From NCBI RefSeq assembly GCF_036711975.1, contig NC_091968.1, positions 17,298,001 through 17,362,000 on the forward strand: DNA of 64,000 bases, in the 5' to 3' direction. The notes beneath the pieces are model-generated. The model was not told where the DNA came from and did no database searches. It saw only the letters and a program-made list of their open reading frames with translations. Of this stretch, positions 1-8,825 are shown in pieces; position 1 is the stretch's first letter; each line of letters opens with the position of its first letter. Made by a program: the position numbers and the translations under genes. The DNA is from Onthophagus taurus (taxonomy: Eukaryota > Arthropoda > Insecta > Coleoptera > Scarabaeidae).

Positions 1-65
1 CCGCATATGCTAGTACGCTAGATGAGAATTTGTCTAGAAGGTCATTCAAGAAGATAAGTAGGTGT

Positions 66-254
66 CTAGATTTGAGACTTGAGGAACACCAGACCTTGCC
101 GACATATTTCATCCGACTCGGAAAAGCCAAAAGCACTAAGTTTATATAAGAGGACGTCATGATGAATCATATTGAATACCTTAGAAAAGACAGTGTATAC
201 CACATCTACCTGACCACCCCTACATAAAGATTCACAAATCACTTCAGTAACCAA
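66..254 (-). pseudogene. LINE reverse transcriptase scrap
   Basis: A 62-codon open stretch on the minus strand reads VDVVYTVFSKVFNMIHHDVL. This is a degenerate form of the reverse transcriptase palm motif (consensus-like D-x-SKAFD-x-x-DH) of Jockey/CR1-type LINEs. The first catalytic Asp of the motif has become Val (YTVFSK rather than YTDFSK). No other RT motif follows before the window edge, so this is a small remnant. It abuts the start of the plus-strand LINE at about 255. It resembles the minus-strand LINE at the far end of the window (VDAIYTDFSKAFDRVDH near 63230), so both may belong to one family. Confidence 0.6.
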
Positions 255-271
255 CGCAAGATTGATTCAAC

Positions 272-508
272 ATGGCGATTGAATGTGCGCTTTGTTTTAA
301 AAACATACAAAGAAATTCTGATTATATCGCTTGTCGCGGAAATTGTGGTCACAATTACCACCTAGAATGTGTACAAGTGAGTGTCGGAAAGTTCAACACC
401 ATGAAAGAAGACGGATCTATTAAAACATGGATCTGCTGTAATTGTACTAAAGATATAACCTCAAACTCGGGTGAGTTGGAAGGAGAAACAGCTTTTTCAA
501 CAATTTAA
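272..508 (+). pseudogene. LINE ORF1, N-terminal PHD-type zinc finger
   Basis: The start ATG at 272 opens a Cys/His-rich domain with pairs C-A-L-C, C-R-G-N-C, H-x4-C (HNYHLEC) and C-C-N-C. This spacing is that of a PHD finger and is typical of ORF1 in CR1-group LINEs, where it is thought to help RNP assembly or nucleic-acid contact. The frame is lost near 485-510. A coiled-coil-like Lys/Glu/Asn-rich stretch continues in other frames (about 485-800) before the next long open segment. I read 272-1270 as one broken ORF1 rather than two genes. Confidence 0.7.
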
Positions 509-799
509 GACATATATCGATAACATGAAAAACAATTTAATTGAATCATTCAAACATGAAATCTCTAAACTTAGAGAAAATAATAAAAACTTACATCAGA
601 ACTAAAACAAATTAAAAAACAACTTGCAATACAAAACGTTAAGTTAAGTACAGAAGAAACACCAACAGATGTCGATGTTTGTATTAATAACACGCATACA
701 TCTGGTGCAATAAAAAAACACACCGAACCCAGTAAACAACAACCTCTTCAAGTCATTGACCTGACTAACTACAATAAAATACAACAACAGAAAAAGGAG

Positions 800-1270
800 A
801 TGGAGAATTTCTTTAAAAATCCAAAATATTCTGAAACTTTAAAAAAACCTGTGCAAAAAAATGTTACTGTGCACCAAGAAAATAAAAATGAGATAAATGC
901 GTTACAACAAGAAAATGCATCCTTTACAACAGTAATGCGTAAACCAAGAAGGAAGTCAATGTTAAATATAACTCTCGGCACGGCAACTGATATTGAATTA
1001 AAAGGAACGCCACAATATGTTAACTTTCACATATGTGGTTTTGAAACTACAACTACTGAAACTGTTATAACAGAATATCTTAGTAAAAATAATATAAAAA
1101 ACGCTAAATGTTTAAAAATTACATCAAAGAGGCCTGATGAATATTCCTCATTTAAGCTGTCAGTACCTATAGAATATCAAAATGAAACAAAAAAACCAAC
1201 GCTATGGCCAGCAGGAGTACGTATAAGTCGTTTTTTAGAAATGATTTACAAAAGAATCCACCCAACATAG
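800..1270 (+). pseudogene. LINE ORF1, C-terminal RNA-binding-like part
   Basis: A 156-residue open stretch. Its N-terminal half is Lys/Gln/Asn-rich. The C-terminal half has a compact fold-like pattern (YVNFHICGFETTTTETVI, then YSSFKLSV, then LWPAGVRISRFLE) matching the RRM-like plus C-terminal pattern seen in ORF1 proteins of CR1/Jockey-type LINEs, including the W-P-x-G-V tail. It lies in a different frame from the PHD segment, so ORF1 is broken. Family membership is recalled from knowledge of LINE ORF1 proteins and was not searched. Confidence 0.6.
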
Positions 1271-1373
1271 AAGAACATGATGTATCTATAACAACTACTC
1301 CCTACAACTCCCTACAACTACTTTTACTAATTATATTAATACCATAACTACTACCAACGAATCAAACAATTCA

Positions 1374-1963
1374 ATGATTTTCACAGTGATTCATCAGAAT
1401 ATTCAGAGTATTCGGAATAAAATTGATGAACTGCTTGTTTTCGTAGAATCCTTAGATACCACTGTAAATGTAATAACTTTGACTGAACATTGGTTGAAAG
1501 CTGATGAAGTAATACTAGTAGATGGTTATAAAGTGGCTTCAATATTTTCAAGGGTAAATAATCAACATGGAGGCAGCTGTATACTAGTACGTAACGATCT
1601 CAAGTACACGGAGCTGATGAATATAAAAGAAAAAAGTAAAGAATTTGTTATTGAATATAGTGCTATAAAATTAAATGTACAAAAAGTAACGATTATCTGT
1701 ATATACCGATCACCAAAATTGGATATAGAAGACTTTTTTAACATTTTAGAGGACATACTATTAGAATGTTCACCGCAAACATTCCAGCTCCAAGTGAATA
1801 TTCCAGCTCACTTATTGACAATATTTATGTGAACATAGAAAGTTGTAACAGTGAAGTAATCATTTCAACTCTTTCCGATCATACAGCGCAGAAGATATCT
1901 TTTCCAATAACAACTATAGATGGCAACACACAAGTAAAAATGCTAAAAAAAACGGATATTTAG
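1374..1963 (+). pseudogene. LINE APE-type endonuclease, internally deleted
   Basis: The segment begins with the endonuclease start motif (HQNIQSIRNKIDEL) and the glutamate motif (TEHWL), both hallmarks of the APE-like endonuclease that nicks target DNA. It stays open to 1832. The downstream frame (1766-1963) then carries the SDH signature (STLSDHTAQ) of the C-terminal catalytic block. The middle block with the G-D-x-N motif is absent, so there is an internal deletion with a frameshift near 1775-1795. Short direct repeats (ATTCCAGCTC, twice at about 1780-1807) flank the junction and may have mediated it. Confidence 0.7.
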
Positions 1964-2114
1964 CAATACAATTCTCTCAGAAATACATGCTGAAATACAT
2001 ACAATTGATTTAAATTTTTTAAGTAGCTATAAAGAGACTGACGAGTTATATGACAAGTTCATAGATGTAATACATAATTGCATAATTAAAAAATCAGAGA
2101 AAAAGTTAATTAAA

Positions 2115-4042
2115 ATGAATGTTAAATCGGCTACTAATAAATGGTTAACAAAAGAAATAAAAAACAAAACGCGTGTGAAGCGTCAACTATATGAAGGAAT
2201 GTTAATGGGTAAAATTGATAAAGAATATTACAATATTTACTCCCGACATGTTCGAAACGAAATAGCGATATCAAAAAGAACTGTTTTCACCAATTTTATA
2301 GAAACAGCTAAAAATAAAGTAAGGGCTACATGGAATGCCATCAATACGCTCAGACAAAATAAGCAATCTGAAGATCTCGATTTATGTGATTTTCAACACA
2401 ATTACAAAAGTAATGATGAACTGTTGAATGCAATAAATATTTATTTTGCCAATATAGCGGTTGGTAAAATGATTAATCTACAAGTACACAACACTATAAA
2501 AACAAATATCGACTTAAAGAGATCATTTGCGTTTTATCTGACTGATCCGTTTGAAGTAAAATCAGTCATAATGTCTTTAAATAATACGTCTGCAGTTGGT
2601 TACGACGAAGTTCCGATCTCTGTTCTAAAAGCTTGCGTCGATTATCTTGCTGAACCTTTAAGTAGTATTATAAACCTGTCACTTGGTTCTGCAACTTATC
2701 CACACCACCTGAAAAGAACGTTAGTAAGGCCATTGTATAAAAAAGGTGACAAATCAGACTTTTCGAATTATAGGCTAATCGCTTTAATACCTAATGTACT
2801 GATGAGACTTAAAAGCTACATTTACAAAAATCAAATATTGAATGAGTCACAAAATGGCTATATTGAGGGTAGATCTACAACCAACTAACTGGAATAAACA
2901 ATAACGAACTTACCGGTTGCATAATGATGGATCTAACCAAAGCGTTTGATAGTGTTCATCACGACACCCTTTTAATGAAGATGGAAGCAATGGGAATTCG
3001 AGGTATTGCGCTAGAGTGGTTCAGATCTTACCTCTCAGACAGGGAACAGTGCATTATCGCTTATGATCAAAAGGGAAATGAACTAGCATCAAAATGGGTA
3101 CGGGTTCTACAAGGAGTGCCGCAAGGATCGATATTGGGACCGTTTCTATTTCTCTTATACATCAATGATCTTCCTGGAGTAATTGATGATTTACTAATAT
3201 TATTCGCGGATGACTCTACTACAGTATCAACTGCGAAAACGGAACAACAATTGTCAGCACAAATACAAAATAACCTCAGTTTACTGTATAACTGGTTTTC
3301 TAACAACAACCTTCAACTTAATATTGAAAAAACAAACATTATGATGATTGGGAGTGTTGCAGCGACCAACTGTGACATCAATTTGCAATTCAATGGCAAA
3401 CAACTTACCCGTGCAGAAGAGGTGATGTTCTTGGGTGTTAAAATTGATGTGAATCTTTCATGGAAACAGCATATTAACAATTTAGCTATCAAGATAAATC
3501 TGGCGTACTATGCGTTGACAACTATTTCGCGGGTAGTTTCAGTGCAAGCGGCTACAAGTGCGTATTACGCATGTGTTGAGTCGCGACTGCGGTATGGGGT
3601 CATCTTCTAGGGTCATTCGGTTGATTTAAGTCGTATCTTCATAGTGCAGAAGAAATGTTTGAGAGCAGTTTTCGGACTTCAAATGAAGGAATCTTGTAAA
3701 CCCTTTTTTAAAAATTATAAAATTCTGACGATGTCGTCGTTAGTGATTCTTGAATCCGCAATGTTTATAAAAAATAACTATACTTCCTTTAAAAAATATG
3801 TACAACAACACTGTTATGTTACACGTGGAGTAGAAAATGTCTATTTACATCCACCAAAAACGCGGTATACTAAGATACAAAAAAGTACTGTTCATTTTTG
3901 TGTTAAGGTTTTCAACCATCTACCTAATAGTTTGAAAATAAAGCCATCCACGGGATTCCAAAGCTATCTCAAACAACATCTTTTAGAACGAAACTTGTAT
4001 TCGATAAATGATTTTTTTTCTGGAACCATTACAGTAGATTAA
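2115..4042 (+). pseudogene. LINE reverse transcriptase and C-terminal domain, broken
   Basis: RT motifs appear in order: RPLYKKGDKSDFSNYRLIAL, GYIEGRSTT, MDLTKAFDSVHHDTLL, GVPQGSILGPFLFLLYINDL, the catalytic box FADDSTTV (about 3205), NIEKTNIM and the thumb VMFLGVKID. A frame break lies near 2885-2920. At 3608-3610 a TAG stands where related elements have Trp (RYGVIF-stop-GHS). The same frame continues to 4042 with the usual C-terminal region (QKKCLRAVFGL, FNHLPNSLK). The polymerase centre is preserved but the reading frame is not. Confidence 0.8.
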
Positions 4043-4103
4043 ATCTGACTGTTTGAATGTTATTTGACGTTTTCTGTGCATTTTTGTAAAGATGGAAATA
4101 AAG

Positions 4104-4119
4104 ATTATTATTATTATTA
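4104..4119 (+). repeat. (ATT)n LINE tail
   Basis: Five ATT units follow an AATAAAG-like string directly. This marks the 3' end of the CR1-like LINE. Similar tails occur at 4441-4458 and 8353-8367 (plus strand), and inverted at 6378-6393 for the minus-strand LINE, so several LINE families here end in this microsatellite. Confidence 0.75.
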
Positions 4120-4120
4120 A

Positions 4121-4776
4121 GATTGGTAATCACTAAACGACGCTTGATAAACTTGCGCATAAATCATCATGTAAATAATTTGTTCAAATACTAATTTATA
4201 TGTATATATTTATTAAAGTATATCTCATTAAAATTATAAAACATCGATTTTTTTAATATAAAGCATCGTGGGACTAAATGGGTTAATTTGGAAGGTTCAG
4301 TGTAAGAACAGGGAGTGTCATTGGCACTCATCTGAAGTGCACCTTGAGGTTCTCCAATAATTAAGTATTTAGTTATTTGATAGGTTGTATTATAATAAAA
4401 TATGGATTATTTGTATTATTTTATTGGAGAATAAAGGCGATTATTATTATTATTATTTAGGGCATATTGAATCTTCATCAAATTTTCTTTCAAATGATCG
4501 TTATTTCATGGTGATACTTCCATTCGTTCTTGAGACACGATTTTTTAAAATTTATATTTATGTTTATTACAATCAGAATTGGATTTAAAAAATCATAACA
4601 GCGATCTTTGTGAAAAATAAGAAATAATTTATGGTGCATTAAATCTTCATCAAATTTGCTTTAAACTGTTTTTTATTTAATAACGATATTTCAATTAGTT
4701 TTTGAGATACGTAAAGATAAATTACCCTAACATTTAAGTTTAAGTCATAACTAAATTATTCAAAATAATAACATAA
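4121..4776. other. non-coding stretch with short repeats
   Basis: No gene seen. There is an isolated (ATT)n run at 4441-4458. Two diverged copies of an about 75-bp sequence, sharing the core AATCTTCATCAAATTT and a later TTGAGATACG-like block, lie at about 4464-4540 and 4636-4712. On the minus strand an AATAAA signal (TTTATT on the plus strand, 4672-4677) sits about 100 bp past the stop of the EcKinase-like gene and could be its poly(A) signal. Confidence 0.5.
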
Positions 4777-6009
4777 TTAAACAATATCAACTAAATCTAA
4801 ATAAAACTCGTAAAGTTTGTCTCTATAAACCGCATCTTTTTCAAACATTTTTTCCATAATATCACTCCGAGATTTAGTCATGAATTCAGTAACGGATTCC
4901 GGATTAAATAAAATATCAGATAGCAATTTAGAATCAATCATGGATATATGACCATGAGTACTTGCTTGGCAAATAGCGAATTTTTTATAATATTCAACAC
5001 TTTCAAAAAAATGTTCCCTTGAAAAAATCGTCTCCACATCTAAATCGTATTTTTTCAACACGCTTCGTAATTGATCCCAATAAAAATTAAAACAATACTT
5101 TAAATGTTCTTCCCTGAATTTGCGATTAGTACAAAAGTACAAAAAAGTTATCACATCGGAACTGGGAGGGTTATATCGATACATTTGAAAATCAACCATT
5201 TTTAAATCAACAGGAATTTTGTTTTTGTATTTATACATGGTGTTGGCGGACTACAAATCGCCGTGACAAATCACGTTTCGATATTTAAGCGATGGTTTTA
5301 CATAAATTGGATAATCATCGATGATTTTAATAATTTTTTTCTTAATATCCTCATCGTCGAATTCGTTTATTAAATTTTTACATAAATCAATGTGAGTTCG
5401 AACGCCTGTTTTCATTGATTCAATATATTGCTTCGCGATTTCCGTTTCTGTGCAATACAACGATTCTTTTAGGAATTCCGAAAATTCGTTTGAAATCCGA
5501 TAAGCTTTTCTTTTCGATAACGATTCTTCTAAAATATAAGTGGAAGCGTGAAATTTTGCAAGTTTTTCCAAAGCAATTTGAACTTCTTGGGGACTCAAAC
5601 ATTTTTGGGCATCCAAAACTTGATAATTTTCCAGGGATAAATCCTCTAAAACAAATTTATTTAATCTTTGGATTAAGTAACACTTTGGGACGCAGTCTTG
5701 TATTATTTCAATCCCATTTATGAGACATTTCTCTACAAATTTCGAATAAAACCATTCTTCTTTTATAGCTACCCCGTTATCGAGTGTAAATTTTCTTTGG
5801 CATTCAGTCAAAGCGAGAGTTTTAACAAAAAATTGTTTCTCCTTTTGTTCACGTTGTTTATCATAAAATTTTATTTTTAATTTAAAATATTCTCCCAATA
5901 ATCCAAGTTTCGTATCCAAAGGAATCAATTGGAAATTTTCAACGATTTGACCACCGCTATATTTTTTAATGATATTTTCACAATCTTGGAGAGAAATAAT
6001 GTTTTCCAT
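4777..6009 (-). pseudogene. EcKinase-like (CHKov/DUF1679) gene with one nonsense codon
   Basis: An intronless minus-strand reading frame of about 411 codons, full length for the ecdysteroid-kinase-like family, whose members phosphorylate small hydroxylated molecules. ATG is at 6009 and the natural stop at 4777-4779. It shows the Brenner-type catalytic loop (NVICHGDL, then S-A-N) and the metal-binding DFQ (LKMVDFQMYRYNPPSSDV). Exactly one in-frame stop interrupts it: TAG at 5253-5251, immediately after HGDL, where the family motif H-G-D-x-W has Trp. TGG to TAG needs one G-to-A change. No frameshift is visible elsewhere, so the break is recent, polymorphic or a sequence error. The flanks are LINE debris on both sides. 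Confidence 0.85.
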
Positions 6010-6375
6010 TGCATTAAGAGTTTAGATTATGACACGAAACTAAATGCTGTTATACTAAATCCTCAAGTAGGTTTAGAACTGTTTTATAAAGCGATTTAAG
6101 GCGATGTTTGAGTAGTTAAATTTAGCTATTAAATTGAAAAGATTTCCTGGTGTTATTAACAGAGTAACAAGTTTAGAAGAATAGTATAATAAATAAAACT
6201 AATCAAACAACACGACCTTAATATTTCAACTTAATATTCACTGAGGCTTACTATTTTTATAAATATCTTAAATGTTATCTAATTGTTGGTTAAATAGTTT
6301 AATCATCAGCGTTTTATTAACACGGTCAATGTTTTTATTATAAAATTATGTTTGAATGTTTATAGTCGTATAAAT
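6010..6375. other. non-coding, no feature recognised
   Basis: AT-rich sequence upstream of the EcKinase-like start and downstream of the minus-strand LINE tail. It could hold the EcKinase-like promoter, but no clear TATA box or initiator could be fixed. Nothing else seen. Confidence 0.4.
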
Positions 6376-7800
6376 AATAATAATAATAATACTTTATTGA
6401 GCCAAATAAACAACAAAATAAGAATAAATCAAGAAATATACAATTCACAATTCAAGCTCAATGGGTGCAAGAGCAGAAAAGGCAAAAATGCCACTGATTT
6501 AACTTGCACCCTATAAGGTCGGCAAATATCGAAAGATCGCAGTAATAACCGTTATAAAAATAACTAAAGTAAATAATATATAAACTGTTATAATGAAAAA
6601 AAAATAATAATTAAACAAAATAAAATAAAAAGAAACATTCCAATTAAACAGAACAAAAATAAAATTGCGCATTACAAAAATATATCAAACACCCTCTCGC
6701 GTAAAACAATGAGTTTGAACGCACGAGCCGGCACACCTCGTATAACCAGAAATCAAATTCCAAAAACGAGCAACCTGGTACGAAAATGAACACTTGAATT
6801 TTGAAGACCTATGCGAAGGAATGTTTAAACAAAATCTGTGCCGGAGATTCAAGTTATGAACATCCGTCCTGAACGTAATTTTACGACTCAGACAAGGCGG
6901 CTTGCCGGATGTAATAAGACCATAGATGAAAGACATGTAGTGAACCACAACCCTCTGTCGCATATTCAGCCAGTCACTAGATAACAAAACTTTCGATACA
7001 TGATCATCTCTTCGAAGATTATACATAAAACGAAGACACGAATTCTGCACAACCTGAACCCTCCTTAACCCTTTCGTGACGGAGTATTTTCGAGATCATT
7101 TAGCAAGCCCACATATACAAAAACGTATGCGTACGCTCTTAGTAACGAAAGGGTTAAACTCTCCTGGGATAAACATGAACCAAATACAACATCACAATAA
7201 TTTAAGTGAGACAATACAAGAGAATCACAAAGGAGTCGTTTCAAACCCTGCGATAAAAACATCTTACTACAGTAGAACCATAAGCACGCCTACATAATAA
7301 ATTAATATGCTCACCAAACGCAAGTTGATCATCAATAATAAGACCTAAACTCTTAACCGAATATCAAATGCCTTACTAAAGTCAAGCAACACAAGCACAG
7401 TAGATCTATCAGCATCAAGAGCTCTATATATATCATCAGTCAAATCAAGAAGCGCTGTGACACAGCTATACTGACTCCTAAAACCAGATTGCTTATCTGG
7501 CAGTATATTATAAGTATCTAAAAAGGATCTTAGTTGCTCCGCCATAATTTTCTCTAATACTTTAGGCAAAACCGGAAGGATAGTAATAGGCCTCAAATCT
7601 TTAAGCTCTTTAACTGATTTCGTTTTAGGAAGAGGAGTATTAGGACTCCTCTTTCGAGTCCTAATAACTAAATCTATGAATACTTTTTCTAGATTATTTT
7701 TCTTACGTATTCTCTTCTTCTTCTTACATCTTCTCTTCTTCTTCTTGCTTACTAAGTTGAATTTCACTAAGTATGAGTACCATCGTACCATCATACCATT
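6376..7800 (-). mobile_element. LINE remnant, 5'-truncated and internally deleted
   Basis: A minus-strand non-LTR element whose 3' end is marked by the inverted (ATT)n run at 6378-6393. RT motifs occur at 7794-7360 (LKDLRPITILPVLPKVLEK, DKQSGFR, LVLLDFSKAFD). The text then jumps straight from SKAFD to the thumb motif (SLGLIIDDQL, about 7350), so about 200 codons including the YxDD box are missing. The C-terminal part runs to about 6685 (LRFMYNLRRDDHV, FWNLISG). It is further split by the MITE at 7065-7157. A Lys/Arg-rich (GAA)n-type run lies near 7690-7745. Confidence 0.75.
7065..7157. mobile_element. 93-bp TTAA-type MITE inside the LINE
   Basis: The ends are TTAACCCTTTCGT and its exact inverted copy ACGAAAGGGTTAA (7145-7157), 13 bp with no mismatch and TTAA on each side. 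TTAA target duplication is the mark of the piggyBac superfamily. The insert interrupts the LINE C-terminal coding region. Removing it together with one TTAA copy brings the two LINE coding halves back into one frame, which supports these boundaries. It has no coding capacity. Confidence 0.85.
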
Positions 7801-8529
7801 AAAAAGAACTCTTCAGGTAGTCCATTATAGGCTGTCCTAGGGCTATGTTCCATATGTTTCACGATTTAATTTTCACCGTATTCGCAAAAGAGTGTCAAGG
7901 CATTGCCCCGGTTATGCAGAAAGTAGGAAATCAAAACCATGAGGCTTTTGGGTAATACATGGGATCTTATTGTTCTGCTTTGCTATCTATTCTTGATGCC
8001 ATGCGTTATTCAGGATGAATTCTTCTTCTGTTGCAGTGGCTATTTTGATTGGTGGCTCTCTGGATCGGGGGCTGGTGTGGATGGCGCCATCAATCTCCTC
8101 TTGTATTGGTAGGTTTTTTTACTTCAAGATCTTCTTGTACTCTCTTATGAGGACATTTATACTAGGCAAGATTGAGGATGGTATATGGCTCAGTGCTGGT
8201 AGTAGATTTGATAACATCTGCGATCATTTTAATCATGTTATTGAGCTGAGCATCCATTCTATGAACATGAGTACTGTTAAGTAGAGGTGTTAACTGATAC
8301 TTGTACCTGTTAAACTGGTATTAGATATATTATGTATGTTGGTACAGTTTAAGTATTATTATTATTGCTGCCGGTGTGACACGCGGTCACTTACACACAA
8401 GGTTCATCATTGCCAACGTCGTCTCTTACAAAAACCCTATTTCAACATTCATCATCTGTTCGATGAACCTTGGTATTGTAGGTGGGTACTAGGGTTGGCG
8501 AGAGGGACTCCAGGGTGGGAATGAGGGAA
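7801..8529. other. non-coding, possible LINE ORF1 debris
   Basis: No intact gene. On the minus strand around 8265-8000 there are short open pieces in shifting frames (for example RMDAQLNNMIKMIADVIKS) that resemble a LINE ORF1 coiled coil, possibly the lost 5' part of the neighbouring element. (ATT)n occurs at 8353-8367. A short inverted repeat (AAGGTTCATC at 8400 and GATGAACCTT at 8462) is present. Confidence in any assignment is low. Confidence 0.35.
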
Positions 8530-8825
8530 GGGGTTAAGGTGGATTTAATAAGGGTGGAGGCTGGGTGAACAGCAGAGAGATACGAGGAGAGGATAGAAGG
8601 AAGGCCGCATTGCAGATCCTGGGAGAGTGCTGGAGGGAAATCAAGGAGAGGAGGTTGATATATGAGCAGGGAGATAGGAAAGAATATAGGAGAGTGGAAT
8701 ATTCAATAACTGGGATCGGCAATAGAAGAATGGAGAGAGATGAAATGTGGAAAAAACTGAGGGATAGGGATATACAGAGGTAGGAGAGAAGGTCCCGGAT
8801 ACGGGAAGGGAGTTATGATGTAAGG
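8530..8825 (+). pseudogene. R1-like LINE fragment, left piece
   Basis: G/A-rich sequence encoding Arg/Glu-rich protein (DRRKAALQILGECWREIKER, MERDEMWKKLRDRDIQR, then after a TAG, RRSRIREGSYDVR). This composition and order match the region just before the C-terminal Cys/His domain of R1-like LINEs as I recall them from ants. The reading frame ends exactly at the hAT terminus at 8826. It appears to resume in frame at about 20858 with YMYHASDNMLEM, so 8530-8825 and 20858-21230 look like one element opened by a 12-kb insertion complex. Confidence 0.5.

Larger units (their letters stand above)
255..4120 (+). mobile_element. CR1-like LINE, decayed, with (ATT)n tail
   Basis: An almost full-length non-LTR retrotransposon. 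In order it shows an ORF1 with a PHD-type zinc finger (272-508) and an RRM-like C-terminal part (800-1270), an APE-type endonuclease (1374-1963), a reverse transcriptase (2115-3610), a C-terminal domain (3644-4042), and a 3' end in (ATT)n at 4104-4119. A PHD finger in ORF1 and a short microsatellite tail instead of poly(A) fit CR1-group elements. Several frameshifts, an internal endonuclease deletion and at least one nonsense codon make it inactive. The exact 5' end and the target duplication could not be fixed by eye. Confidence 0.8.

Noticed and set aside
66..254. Treating this frame as the 5' gene of the plus-strand LINE
   Set aside because: It is on the opposite strand and encodes RT palm-like text, so it is a separate fragment.
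8015..8284. 89-codon plus-strand frame
   Set aside because: No recognisable family. The opposite strand gives better LINE ORF1-like fragments, so this is probably a chance frame.
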